Shown here one piece after another: positions 26,801 through 41,800 of a stretch of DNA of 64,000 nt; positions within the stretch are counted from its first letter, which is position 1; each line of letters starts with the position of its first letter. Origin of the DNA: Parapristionchus giblindavisi (Eukaryota > Nematoda > Chromadorea > Rhabditida > Diplogasteridae); the NCBI GenBank assembly GCA_943737045.1, contig CALSFV010000377.1, positions 186,001 through 250,000 on the forward strand. The letters run 5' to 3'. A program made the translations under genes and the position numbers. The notes beneath the pieces are model-generated. The model worked only from the letters and a program-made list of their open reading frames with translations. It ran no database searches and was not told the DNA's origin.

Positions 26801-29800
26801 GATCAATGCGAAGGTAATGTCATTGAGAGTCTTTCAAACAGAAAAGTATTAGAAATATAATATTATTAAAATTACTAAATATTTATAGTTTACGATTTAT
26901 GTCAAGGAACTGATTGTAATGGAAGAGGAACATGCACTCAAGTAATTACTCTAAATCAAGTAATACTTCATTGTGATTGTGATGAAGGATATTCGGTAAG
27001 ATATCTTGAAAAAGATCTACTCCGAGTCAAACTCCGAGTTAATTTTGCTTTCCACTCTGGCAACGCTCTCTCTACACAAAGAAAGAGTGTGAGCATTGTC
27101 AAAGTGGAGCGTTCCAAATTAACTCGGGCGAGCCTTTCAAAAATGATACTGTGAATATGCAGGGAATAACTTGTGATGATTCTCAATCATCAAAGACTCC
27201 AGATGAAATCCTCATTGAAGTTTACGGAAAGTGTAGTTACTTGGAAATTCTCAATGTAAATATCATAGATTGACTAATACAGTTTCTATGATTTTCATTT
27301 TAGTTAACAGACCAAAGGACTCGAAACAATGCTCGGTTCATTACTGCACTTCCATTCGCTTTGACTCATCTTTCAGATCAGGTCAATAGGATATTTCAGA
27401 GATAGCATAATTATGATCTGACGAACTTCCGACGAAAGTTCGTCAAAAGTTGCGAACTATCTTTCGAACTTTTTTCGCATGAAAGGTGACAGATTGAACA
27501 CTCCGCTGGTATCATTGATGCTGAAGAAATTTGTTTTACATTAATTTATCCTTACATTAATTTAATGAGTCATTTAAACGATTGAATTAATCAGACGCGG
27601 AATGATCTATCATGGCAATTGGATGAATTTATTATTCACGCAGCATATGAAGGACTCCCTCTGGATAGGAGGTTAGCAACCGATTCCATTTACTTTGCTC
27701 TTCCATTATTCTCTTTCGGTTAGGTACAACTATAAAATCTCCTCAAAATAGCTCATAAACAAGAGTGATATCATTGCAGTGCTACCTTTGTTTTTGATAT
27801 GAATTATGTTCTTGGAAATTGCTTCACATTTAATTCTTACAAGGCAAACTTCACCTATAGAAGAAGATATGTTGGATCTAATAGCGGTAATTATATTTTG
27901 TTCATTCGATAAACATATCTTATCTGCTTCTTCGTGTTGTGTTCTTCTCAAGATGAATGGAACCTTTTATTTTGTTTATTTATCTTCAAGTTCTTATTTA
28001 AATAAGACATTTTCAATATGATTTTTTCACTTAAAAGATATATTTTTACATATTGTGTGCAGTAATTTTTCGGTATGACATAATTTCATTGCAGGTTTAA
28101 CAGTTCGAATGGGTGGGACATCAAATGAATCAATCCCTTGGGATGAAAAAAGTGCAACTGCTTTATTCATTTATGACAGAGAATTAGCATTCAATACGGA
28201 ATCAGATCATGTCATGCCCAGACCTGGAGAGGTCACACACTTTCAAATATTCAAGGTACATTTTGTTCCGTTTATCTTGTTCGTTCATCTAAGGGAATAA
28301 GTTTTTTTTGGTACAATTATATTTTCAGGAGAACTACCATAGGCTAGAACGTGGGGCGTTCTTCAGCACTGCTTGTTTCAAAACGGGATCGGATCAATCT
28401 AAACCATATTATGGACCGGGTCCTTATACCATTGAGGTACAAACTGATCAGTGGTCACTACGAAGTTCTAAAAATCCAGGCATGCTTTCGGAAATGCTAC
28501 CAGGATAAAATACAATCAATATGTGAATGTATGGACCCACGATATTCATATCCAGAAGATGTGAAACTATGTACTTTAGATGAATGTAAGTGTAGTGAAA
28601 TCTTCGTATTCAGCTATTTTAAAAAATCATTTAAACGATAATTTTTAGTTGAATGTGTTGAGTCAACAACAATGAAATATGGTGATCCATCTCAATGGAA
28701 AGATTGTTCATGTCTTCCTCCTTGTGATGAAAGTAAATATAGTGTTGTTCAATCAAGATTACGTCTAAAAACATTTGTATGTTATATGAATTACATTGTC
28801 AACCTCAAATTAGTAAAGATTTGATACGGCTACTTACAACATTGTTTTCAGTGTGGTCTCAGTAATATCATGAACAACTGTAGCAATGCATATCAACAAG
28901 ACGAAAGTGTGAGTGTTTTTTCTTATTAGAAAGTTCCTTCCATTCCATCACCCATTCATTAACAAAGAATAAAGGAATACGTAGTATATAAAATAAAGAG
29001 ACCTCAAATTAAATACTATAAATCAAAAAATTCATAACTTTTCAGGTGATCACACTTGAATTTCCTAATGTAGTCGACCAAGCTTTCATTGAAGAATATA
29101 AATTGCCTGTAAGCTTACCGTATCTTTCACCCTTAGGACCATATAAGAGGCCTTAGAATAAGAAAGTGGCGTAGAATGAAAAAATCATGATTTGTGCCAA
29201 TTCTGACGACGTCGAATGTGGCAGAAGGTGACTGACAATGTCGACGTGTTCATTGTTGGCATTTCTATAAAGCTGTCTGTTTGCCAAATATGCAAAGTGT
29301 TTTATTGGCTCGTGAAATGCTAACCAAATTATAAAGCTTCATTATTGGCATTTGGTAAAATACAATCGATGGACAAAAACGAAGACTGAAACATTGGCAC
29401 AGAGGGTGAGAACAGATAATTGACAATAGTGACGGGATCATAATTGGCAGACAAAAGTTCAACTAGATTATTTGAAAGATGCCAAAGTTGCAGGCGTCAA
29501 TATTGGCGATATTCTCAAAATGCCGTTTCGCCAATATATACGAAGTCGTAATTGGCATTTTTCGGAAAATTTAATCATGCCAATAATGCAATGTTCTAAT
29601 TAGGCAAGGTCAGGAAAATTCGGAAATGCCATTTTTGATGGCGTCATTATTGGCAGAAAGGCTTCACTCAGATTTTTCCAACATTGACGCCGTCATTATT
29701 GGCAGAAAGACTTCACTCAGATTTTGCCAACATTGACGCCGTCATTATTGGCAGAAAGACTTCACTCAGATTTTGCCAACATTGACGCCGTCATTATTGG

Positions 29801-32800
29801 GCCAAAAATGACGCCGTCATTATTGGCCCAATTATGACGCCGTCATTATTGGCAGAAAGGCTTCACTCAGATTTTGCCAACATTGACGCCGTCATTATTG
29901 GCAGAAAGACTTCACTCAGATTTTGCCAACATTGACGCCGTCATTATTGGGCCAAAAATGACGCCGTCATTATTGGCCCAATTATGACGCCGTCATTATT
30001 GGCAGAAAGGCTTCACTCAGATTTTGCCAACATTGAAGCCGTCATTATTGGCAGAAAGGCTTCACTCAGATTTTGCCAACATTGACGCCGTCATTATTGG
30101 GCCAAATTTGACGCCGTCATTATTGGCCCAATTTTGACGCCGTCATTATTGGCAACTTTGACTACTATTAATGATAAAAATCTAAAAGGCAACAATTTAG
30201 CGTAGAGATATTGCACGTGGTCTACGTGAGCAGGAAAGAGTGGAGAGATGGTAGGGATGAAATAGAAGTATGGGATGTTAAAAAATCAATAACATATGAT
30301 ACAGTAAGACAACATCCAATCGTGACTAAGGTAGTAATCAAGTAAGTGTGAAGTAGGATAGACAAGGTGGAGATCAATAAAATATTATACTGTACAAGGG
30401 TGCATTTGAACGGCGAGCTCGCTTCATTGAACGTTGAAGTCGCGGACTTATGTCTGGTGGGCGGCCGTGATGACCGGCTGGTCCTGAAACGAAAAAAAAC
30501 GTTTGATTACTGTAGCCAACTAATCGATATTTCAATCAAGTACACTCGCTTAAAGAAGGGAACCCTCGAGTTTTTTTCGTAACTAAACTGGTCAGGTTAA
30601 AGATCACATCTTTCAGAATACAAAAACAATGTTTCAGAATACCGTAATCCAAGCTCAAAGTTCGTTGATGCACCAAGGAAACACCAGGGAATGAACGATT
30701 TTTAATATTTGAATGATAAAATATATTGAAAATTGCAAACGGGAATCGAACTCGCGTGGCACGGTTACTAGCACTGACTACTAACCGCTGAGCTATATGG
30801 GTGACACTTTCAGCCTCGCGAATCTAATAGAGAATAGAATTCCACATCGTTGATCCCACGTTCTTCATTATAATATCCATACATTTTTGGTGCCCTCACC
30901 GAATTGTTTTATGAGTGCGCTTGCGAGAGAATCGACTAAGTGACGGCACAGTAAAAAAATCAAATTTTGGGGAACGGGGTTCTCAAGGGTGCTGATGACG
31001 ATGGACATGTTCATTTTGCACCTAGATCCACTGAGGCCAGACGACGTCGCGTTTAAATCTCATTTTTCGCGTTGAAAAATCGTTTCTCTTTACCCGATGG
31101 TGCTAAAATTACGAAACTGTGACTCACGGGGCGGAATTTTATGGCGATCACGACTGTCTAATTTATTTTTCATCGAAAATTTACATAATTTTCATAAATG
31201 AAATTTCTCTCAACGGCAAAAGTAAGTAATGCAACCTACACAGATCGGACCGGAATGGCTCCAGCATCACATAGAAAAAAATTCAGCCAATTTGCGCCCG
31301 CGACTTTCGAGAAAATCAATTTTCAGTGTAGTCAGCTTGTCTTAGAAGAGGAGAAAAGAAGCGAGAGAGTGTGGTGGTGTGAGAGAACAAAGGAGGTAGA
31401 GGGGGAGACACCCCCTTCCTTTATATGCGGCTCGCCTCACCTGCCTCTCTGCTCTCTCACACCACCACACTCTCTCGTCTCTTGTCTCCACTTCAACGGC
31501 AAAATGCACTACACTGAAAGTTGAATTTCTCGAAAGTCGCGGGCGCAAATTGGCTGAATTTTTTTCTATCTGATGCTGGAGCCATTCCGGTCCTATCTAT
31601 GTAGGTTGCATTACTTACTTTTGCCGTAGAGAGAAATTCCATTTATGAAAATTATGAAAATTTTGGGTAAAAAATGAATTGGACAGGCGTGATCGCCATG
31701 AAATTCTGCACTGTGGGGCATAGTTTTGTAATTTTTTTTTCGGGTGAAGAGAAACGACTTTTCAAGTCGAAAAACGAGATTTGAACGCGACGTCGTCTGG
31801 CCTCAACGGTGGCTCTAGGTGCAAAATGAACATGCGCATCGTCATCAGCACCCTTGAGAACCCCGATCCCCAAAATTTGATTTTTTGCCTGTGCCGGACC
31901 CCCACTGGATATGGTCGATTCTCTTGCAAGCGCACTTATGTATATAGTTGGTCGATTTAGAAAAATCGTTATTTTTCGCAAAAATTGTAATCTTTCACAT
32001 AAAAATGAGCATTATATAGTGGGTCAACCCTGAAAATACGCCGTTTATAGTGGGTCATTCCTCACACTGTGAGGGTATGAAAATGTATGATAATATCGCG
32101 CCCTAAATCTCCTTGTTCCCTTTCTTTAATGTTACTTTTAATCATTCAAAATAATCACATAAAAGCAAATTGTGGTTGAACGTGGAAAGCTACAGTATTC
32201 TGTAGATAGTATTCTGACTGAATTCAGATTAAAGCTCAGACATACGCTTACATGTCGGCGATCATGTATAAGACAAATCGTAGTCGTTTTACAGTATACT
32301 GTAACCCTGATCTTTGACCCTCTACCGTAACACTGATCTTTGAACATCCACCGTAACTCTTATGTTTATTCTTCTACAATAACCCTATTCTTTGATCTTC
32401 TACCGTAACCCTTACTGATCTTTGATCTTTACCTGAGTCAGAATGCACGGTACTGCGACCAAATCCTGTTCGAGTAGTGTGAGTCGACAGAAGACCACCT
32501 TGAAGGCGTCCACGGGGCTTCGATTTGTGACTACAAATGAAATATTTGATAGTTGATTTAAGACAAATTTCTGTCTTGTGCGATCAATAGACATTGGCAA
32601 AATGGGAGCATGTCGTCACGTAAACTAGCGTTAAATTGAGCCTACGTACACATATCCACGTACATTTTGGAGCATACATTTTCGGCGTCCTCGTCGGATT
32701 GTTTTATACAGTGGGCCGATTTTCGAAATACAGTGGGTCGATTTAGAAAAATCGTTATTTTTAACTTAAATTGTAATCTTTCACATAAAAATTACTCTTA

Positions 32801-35800
32801 TAGCATTATATGAGACCGTTCGCGTAAGATTCGACTAAAATATGTGAAATCTGGCACAGTCAAAAAATCAAAATTTGGGTATCGGGGTTCTCAAGGGTGC
32901 TGGTAACGATGGTCATGTTCATTTTGCACCAAGGTCCACCGTTGAGGCCAGACGGCGTCGCGTTGAAATCTCGTTTTTAGTCGTTTCTCGTCACCCAATC
33001 GTGCTAAAATTTGTGGATTATGCCCCCAAGAGCAGAAATTGATGGCGATCACGCCTGTCCAATTCATTTTTCATGAAAAAGTTTCATAAATTTTCAAAAA
33101 TGGAATTTCTCTCAAAGACAATAGTATTTATTGCGAGATACATAGATCGGACCGCAATGTTTTCAGGATCCCATAGAAACAATTTCAGCCAATTTACGCT
33201 CAGTATTTTCGAGAAAATCAACTTTTAGTGTAGTCATTTTGCCGTTGAAGAGGAGGCAAGAGTCGAGAGAGTGTGTTGTTGTGAGAAAGAGCAGAGAAGC
33301 AGGTGAGACGGCCGGCATGGGAAGGAAGGAGTGGACTAGGGTGGCGAGAACCAGTCACTAGTCACTAATTATTCTCTCTCCCCAACTAGTGCGTAATATT
33401 TTCCACTCTCTCTGCTACTCTTCTGTCCCCTGTGGCAGCCGTGCGTTGGGGTCACGGTTGAGTAGCAAAATTACTCTTTTGCTACTCTTTTTGTTTTTCT
33501 CGGCTCTAAGTAATCAAAATGTGTAAATCTATATATTTTTGGAATCTACAAGTCAAGGGCCATCCAATAAGCCTAAAATTGGATGTCAAAGAGGATTAGA
33601 GACGCCGCTTGGTTGTTTATGACGATTGTGGGCGGAGTCTATCACTATGCAAGAGGTTAAATGACGACAAGGAAGAGTTTTAATTGTGGTTCGAATGACT
33701 TTAATAACATGATAATCATAAATGATATTATAATAGTCTTCCTATCCGTCTTATCGGAAGTGCTGGATAACATGAGAATTCGACGAAATTTAAAAGTTAT
33801 CTTTGACAGTTATTTTTAGGTTTGTTGAATAGCCCATTGCTTGTATGTTCCAAAAATATTCAGATTTGCAAATTTCGATTACTTATAGCCGAGAAAACCG
33901 AAAAAGAGTAGAAAAAGAGTAGCTAAAATTAGTCACTAATGTTTCGATGACCTCATCACTACCAACCGTCGCGCGAGAGGTCGTAAATGTGCTTCTCTCG
34001 GTTGAGTAGAGAGAGACTGTCACTAGGACTAGTGACTGATTCTCGCCACCCTAGAGTGGACGGGATGCACTTCCCTTCAACCTTCTCTGCTCTCTCTCAA
34101 TTCCATGCTCTCTCGCCTCTTGCCTCTTCTTCAACGGCAAAATGACTACACTAAAAGATGATTTTCTCGAAAATACGGAGCGTAAATTGGCTGAAATTAT
34201 TTCTAAGGGATCCTGAAACCATTGCGGTCCGATCTATGTATCTCGCAATAAATACTATTGACTTTGAGAGAAATTCCATTTTTGAAAATTTATGAAACTT
34301 TTTCATGAAAAATGAATTGGAAAGGCGTGATCGCCATCAATTTCTGCTCTTGGGGGCATAATCCACAAATTTTAGCACGATTGGGTGACGAGAAACGACT
34401 AAAAACGAGATTTCAACGCGACGCCGTCTGGCCTCAACGGTGGACCTTGGTGCAAAATGAACATGACCATCGTTACCAGCACCCTTGAGAACCCCGATTC
34501 ATGGTGAAAGGAGGGTTGAGAAAGCGGTCTGACTCGCATTCGACTCGCTTTTTTTACGATAATCACTATCGATTTGCCACCATCGATTGGATAGAAGACC
34601 AGGCGCTCCCTATCCAGTCCATATTTTCTCTTTCACTATGTACTGGCACTACCCCATCGCGGATATCAATCGCGGCGATATTCAAAAAAACTACCGTATG
34701 CATAGTTCATCAATTTGTTATTGGACCAAATTTCACGTTCGAACATTTTCGACATTTCAATCATAGGTGGGCACGCTGGGGGAAAGGCTGTGCGCAAACC
34801 GGGGAATTGTAATGCAAGGCTATGCGCATGGCCATTTTTTAGCAGATTTCACTGGAAATTTTCCAATTTTTGCTAAGCAGGGCTATGCGCAAGGCCCTGC
34901 AAGGGCAGGCAAGGCTGTGCGCAAAAAGAAATCGTTTTCACGCGCCCACCTATGATTTCAATCAATATTTGTATGCGATAATCTCCCTTTAAAATGTGCA
35001 TTATAATCATGAAATAATACTAAAAATAGTATTATTTCATGATTATAACCCCTCTAGATTAGTGTTCAATTAACAAATAATTATATAAAATCTCATACCG
35101 TATCCTCATCCTACTCCCATCGAAGTATTCGTTCGGAACATGCTCTGGTCGCCAGGGGTTCCACAATCTCTTTACACTCCTGTAAACAGATAAACGTAAA
35201 GATCAAAAGTAATCGATAAAATTTCAAGAATACTTTAAATTTTGGAAAAAAACAGAATAATCCCCTGGCACTGTCATTCCTATACTTCAGATCAAAAGCT
35301 CCAAAAAAGCTGGAGAAAGCAAATAGGCTGGTCGGCCATGGCTTACGTTACATATTTTCATAACGTATATTCATTTTCAAACAAAATTCCCAAATGCGGC
35401 CAGGCTTCGTAGTTTTAAACGTACTTTTCGACCTATGGGCCATGACCTCTTTCTTTCGTGTTTCAATAAGGTAAAGGTAAAGGCACATCCCGTTATTCAA
35501 GGCACACGAAGTCCTGCGGGTGATCACTGCTAGGCCAGTGATCTTTCAAGGCCAATTCAGTCCGGAGGGCCTAGTCTCTTCTTTGGACCAGGGGTCTGCA
35601 TTTCTCGTTTCTCGATTTTTTTCGAGAAATTCGAGAAAAAATTAAAAATTAAAATAGATTTAAACTTCTATGAACATTGAAAGATGTGTTTAATAAATTT
35701 CCTTTAAGAGTCAAATTGCTCTTACTCTTACATATTTTTTTATATTTTTCTCGATTTTTCTCGAATTTGTCGGATTTCTCGAAAAAATAAATCGAGAAAG

Positions 35801-38800
35801 CTTATTCGAGAAATTTTTTTCTCGCACACCCCTGCTTCGGACCTACTTTACCGCGTGATTTAGTCACTACCAATTCCCCTTTTGGGCGCCTTGGTAGGGC
35901 GGAGGCGGTGAAATTACCGGGAATCGAACCCAGGACAGATGAAATGATGGGGCACGCCATAGACCACTACACCACTTCGCCTGTTTCAATACCATCATAT
36001 CCCGATAAATACACATTAAAAAGTGATAAAGAGTAAAGGCACAGAAGAAACAAGAATCCCTAGAGTCTTCATTCACCTTTGAAGGTCCTCAAATATTAAA
36101 GAAAAAAAATCACTCTACCTTAGCATTCTTCATCATTTTCCCTTCGGCGGCAGTTGGGCTGGTCCTTCGTCCTTCTCTACTTGCCGAAGAGCCTTCGCTG
36201 CCGATTCTGCATAATCGATCAATAAAACCCCAATATCAATTGATTACTGTCGATTCTTGACTTAAATATATCTCACATTTAACAGTATAATTAATAATAT
36301 TACTGTAATATGGCGATTATTTAATAAGCCCAAGGCTAATTGACGACGAATATGTAAGTTTCATCTAGTAAGAAAAAACAGTAATCAATTATTATTTGGT
36401 AGTTTTACAAACTATAGTAAAACTTTCGTCATCTTTTTCTATTACAATCAATACTTTGACTCCACTATAGCCTATCGATAATTGGGCAAACCTTGATCAT
36501 GATGAGTCTTCATTTGCCGTGGTTGGCCCTATCGGCGTCTACGGTCGTATCACGGCCGGCCGAATCGAAGCCTTGCGCATAACTAGAGCAGGAAAACAAT
36601 CGATTTTGAATATATCTACTATAAGCGTGAATATAAACAGATTCACGTAACCGTAAAAATAGTGAATATATCGATTCTTCAGTAAATATACTGTAACTAG
36701 CGATTATGAATGTCAAACCACATAACTACAATTGCAAATTACTCGATATATAATTTTCAGTTTTTGAGTACAGGTCCCTGCCATCGTAAAATAGTCAGTT
36801 AATTGATTGAAATGGATTTATTCTAATAATTAATTGCAAGATTACCAACGAAGACGTTGGCTCCGGTTTGTTCGGGCTTCTTGCACTGAAGGCAGGGCGT
36901 GAGAAGTCCAGTTCATCTTCCTTCTCGTCATCTTTCTTGTTCTGGAATCAGAATCGATTAACCGCACAGTTTAAACTAATCATAACAGAAAAGAATATGC
37001 TCTGTCCGTTGAATAACTTTTCTGTTTTTGTTTCAACATAAGTTCCAAGCGTTGTAAATATGGCATAGAATTACACATATGCAAAGCAGCATGAATCTCC
37101 CATGGGTATAAAATAGCTAATCGAAGAAAACAGAGAAGCAGAAAACAGAGAAGATTTTTAAAAAACGAATAAAACAATATACGAAAATTTTAAAATACAA
37201 AGACCATAGCTGCCGACCGTGTTTTAGGCTGAAAGTTTGAGGGTTTTCAGTACAGTATGATGCACAATTGCTATCGTGAACTGACGAATGTAAAAGGTTC
37301 TCGAAGTAGATTTTGATTATTTTATTTTACTTGTTTAATTATTGCTGCACTGCTGTATAATCTATAACGTAGCTATTCAACCCATGGGAGATTCATGCTG
37401 CTTTGCATATGTGTAATTCTATGCCATATTTACAACGCTTGGAACTTATGTTGAAACAAAAACAGAAAAGTTATTCAACGGACGGAGCATATTCTTTTCT
37501 GTTATGATTAGTTTAAACTGTGCGGTTAATCGATTCTGATTCCAGAACAAGAAAGATGACGAGAAGGAAGATGAACTGGACTTCTCACGCCCTGCCTTCA
37601 GTGCAAGAAGCCCGAACAAACCGGAGCCAACGTCTTCGTTGGTAATCTTGCAATTAATTATTAGAATAAATCCATTTCAATCAATTAACTGACTATTTTA
37701 CGATGGCAGGGACCTGTACTCAAAAACTGAAAATTATATATCGAGTAATTTACAATTGTAGTTATGTGGTTTGACATTCATAATCGCTAGTTACAGTATA
37801 TTTACTGAAGAATCGATATATTCACTATTTTTACGGTTACGTGAATCTGTTTATTTTCACGCTTATAGTAGATATATTCAAAATCGATTGTTTTCCTGCT
37901 CTAGTTATGCGCAAGGCTTCGATTCGGCCGGCCGTGATACGACCGTAGACGCCGATAGGGCCAACCACGGCAAATGAAGACTCATCATGATCAAGGTTTG
38001 CCCAATTATCGATAGGCTATAGTGGAGTCAAAGTATTGATTGTAATAGAAAAAGATGACGAAAGTTTTACTATAGTTTGTAAAACTACCAAATAATAATT
38101 GATTACTGTTTTTTCTTACTAGATGAAACTTACATATTCGTCGTCAATTAGCCTTGGGCTTATTAAATAATCGCCATATTACAGTAATATTATTAATTAT
38201 ACTGTTAAATGTGAGATATATTTAAGTCAAGAATCGACAGTAATCAATTGATATTGGGGTTTTATTGATCGATTATGCAGAATCGGCAGCGAAGGCTCTT
38301 CGGCAAGTAGAGAAGGACGAAGGACCAGCCCAACTGCCGCCGAAGGGAAAATGATGAAGAATGCTAAGGTAGAGTGATTTTTTTTCTTTAATATTTGAGG
38401 ACCTTCAAAGGTGAATGAAGACTCTAGGGATTCTTGTTTCTTCTGTGCCTTTACTCTTTATCACTTTTTAATGTGTATTTATCGGGATATGATGGTATTG
38501 AAACAGGCGAAGTGGTGTAGTGGTCTATGGCGTGCCCCATCATTTCATCTGTCCTGGGTTCGATTCCCGGTAATTTCACCGCCTCCGCCCTACCAAGGCG
38601 CCCAAAAGGGGAATTGGTAGTGACTAAATCACGCGGTAAAGTAGGTCCGAAGCAGGGGTGTGCGAGAAAAAAATTTCTCGAATAAGCTTTCTCGATTTAT
38701 TTTTTCGAGAAATCCGACAAATTCGAGAAAAATCGAGAAAAATATAAAAAATATGTAAGAGTAAGAGCAATTTGACTCTTAAAGGAAATTTATTAAACAC

Positions 38801-41800
38801 ATCTTTCAATGTTCATAGAAGTTTAAATCTATTTTAATTTTTAATTTTTTCTCGAATTTCTCGAATAAAAATCGAGAAATTTTCTCGAAAAAAATCGAAA
38901 AACGAGAAATGCAGACCCCTGGTCCAAAGAAGAGACTAGGCCCTCCGGACTGAATTGGCCTTGAAAGATCACTGGCCTAGCAGTGATCACCCGCAGGACT
39001 TCGTGTGCCTTGAATAACGGGATGTGCCTTTACCTTTACCTTATTGAAACACGAAAGAAAGAGGTCATGGCCCATAGGTCGAAAAGTACGTTTAAAACTA
39101 CTAAGCCTGGCCGCATTTGGGAATTTTGTTTGAAAATGAATATACGTTATGAAAATATGTAACGTAAGCCATGGCCGACCAGCCTATTTGCTTTCTCCAG
39201 CTTTTTTGGAGCTTTTGATCTGAAGTATAGGAATGACAGTGCCAGGGGATTATTCTGTTTTTTTCCAAAATTTAAAGTATTCTTGAAATTTTATCGATTA
39301 CTTTTGATCTTTACGTTTATCTGTTTACAGGAGTGTAAAGAGATTGTGGAACCCCTGGCGACCAGAGCATGTTCCGAACGAATACTTCGATGGGAGTAGG
39401 ATGAGGATACGGTATGAGATTTTATATAATTATTTGTTAATTGAACACTAATCTAGAGGGGTTATAATCATGAAATAATACTATTTTTAGTATTATTTCA
39501 TGATTATAATGCACATTTTAAAGGGAGATTATCGCATACAAATATTGATTGAAATGTCGAAAATGTTCGAACGTGAAATTTGGTCCAATAACAAATTGAT
39601 GAACTATGCATACGGTAGTTTTTTTTTTAATATCGCCGCGATTGATATCCGCGATGGGGTAGTGCCAGTACATAGTGAAAGAGAAAATATGGACTGGATA
39701 GGGAGCGCCTCGTCTTCTATCCAATCGATGGTGGCAAATCGATAGTGATTATCATATGAAATAGGCTGTCGTCTGATCTGTCTCATAATAAAACCAGTAA
39801 ATGCATAGAGATCATGTAGGTATTAGGGTGGCGAAAATGATTCATGATTATTCGTCCAATTTAGCGGTCTAGAGTGAGTATTCACGGCAGAGACATTTAC
39901 GACCGCTCTCTCGGCGAATGAGTTGTTAGAGGAGAGGTCAATGCGAATGAGTAAAAAAAGCGAGTCGAATGCGAGTCAGACCGCTTTCTCAACCCTCCTT
40001 TCACCATGAATCGGGGTTCTCAAGGGTGCTGGTAACGATGGTCATGTTCATTTTGCACAAAGGTCCACCGTTGAGGCCAGACGGCGTCGCGTTGAAATCT
40101 CGTTTTTAGTCGTTTCTCGTCACCCAATCGTGCTAAAATTTGTGGATTATGCCCCCAAGAGCAGAAATTGATGGCGATCACGCCTTTCCAATTCATTTTT
40201 CATGAAAAAGTTTCATAAATTTTCAAAAATGGAATTTCTCTCAAAGTCAATAGTATTTATTGCGAGATACATAGATCGGACCGCAATGGTTTCAGGATCC
40301 CTTAGAAAAAATTTCAGCCAATTTACGCTCCGTATTTTCGAGAAAATCATCTTTTAGTGTAGTCATTTTGCCGTTGAAGAAGAGGCAAGAGGCGAGAGAG
40401 CATGGAATTGAGAGAGAGCAGAGAAGGTTGAAGGGAAGTGCATCCCGTCCACTCTAGGGTGGCGAGAATCAGTCACTAGTCCTAGTGACAGTCTCTCTCT
40501 ACTCAACCGAGAGAAGCACATTTACGACCTCTCGCGCGACGGTTGGTAGTGATGAGGTCATCGAAACATTAGTGACTAATTTTAGCTACTCTTTTTCTAC
40601 TCTTTTTCGGTTTTCTCGGCTATAAATAATCGAAATTTGCAAATCTGAATATTTTTGGAACATACAAGCAATGGGCTATTCAACAAACCTAAAAATAACT
40701 GTCAAAGATAACTTTTAAATTTCGTCGAATTCTCATGTTATCCAGCACTTCCGATAAGACGGATAGGAAGACTATTATAATATCATTTATGATTATCATG
40801 TTATTAAAGTCATTCGAACCACAATTAAAACTCTTCCTTGTCGTCATTTAACCTCTTGCATAGTGATAGACTCCGCCCACAATCGTCATAAACAACCAAG
40901 CGGCGTCTCTAATCCTCTTTGACATCCAATTTTAGGCTTATTGGATGGCCCTTGACTTGTAGATTCCAAAAATATATAGATTTACACATTTTGATTACTT
41001 AGAGCCGAGAAAAACAAAAAGAGTAGCAAAAGAGTAATTTTGCTACTCAACCGTGACCCCAACGCACGGCTGCCACAGGGGACAGAAGAGTAGCAGAGAG
41101 AGTGGAAAATATTACGCACTAGTTGGGGAGAGAGAATAATTAGTGACTAGTGACTGGTTCTCGCCACCCTAGTCCACTCCTTCCTTCCCATGCCGGCCGT
41201 CTCACCTGCTTCTCTGCTCTTTCTCACAACAACACACTCTCTCGCCTCTTGCCTCCTCTTCAACGGCAAAATGACTACACTAAAAGTTGATTTTCTCGAA
41301 AATACTGAGCGTAAATTGGCTGAAATTGTTTCTATGGGATCCTGAAAACATTGCGGTCCGATCTATGTATCTCGCAATAAATACTCTTGTCTTTGAGAGA
41401 AATTCCATTTTTGAAAATTTATGAAACTTTTTCATGAATTGGACAGGCGTGATCGCCATCAATTTCTGCTCTTGGGGGCATAATCCACAAATTTTAGCAC
41501 GATTGGGTGACGAGAAACGACTAAAAACGAGATTTCAACGCGACGCCGTCTGGCCTCAACGGTGGACCTTGGTGCAAAATGAACATGACCATCGTTACCA
41601 GCACCCTTGAGAACCCCGATACCCAAATTTTGATTTTTTGACTGTGCCAGATTTCACATATTTTAGTCGAATCTTACGCGAACGGTCTCATATAATGCTA
41701 TAAGAGTAATTTTTATGTGAAAGATTACAATTTAAGTTAAAAATAACGATTTTTCTAAATCGACCCACTGTATTTCGAAAATCGGCCCACTGTATAAAAC

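Larger units (their letters stand above)
37546..39399 (+). pseudogene. Exon-like segments, right arm core
   Basis: Several segments have acceptor and donor sites and open frames. 37546-37641 reads NKKDDEKEDELDFSRPAFSA onward. 37905-37987 contains YAQGFDSAGRDTTVDADRAN and then a stop. 38281-38368 reads IGSEGSSASREGRRTSPTAA onward. 39331-39399 reads ECKEIVEPLATRACSERILR then WE and a stop. The residues are charged and Ser/Pro-rich, like a disordered protein region. The phases do not chain all segments into one frame. They may be exons captured from a host gene by the element; no family is recognised. Confidence 0.3.

Noticed and set aside
29641..30150. Regular repeats with spacers resembling a CRISPR array
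   Set aside because: Spacers are themselves repeated, units vary in length, there are no cas genes, and the host is a eukaryote. It is a tandem repeat of a foldback element.
35904..35981. Functional tRNA gene in the giant palindrome
   Set aside because: The T-arm is good but the anticodon and acceptor stems do not form; treated as a tRNA-derived promoter remnant.
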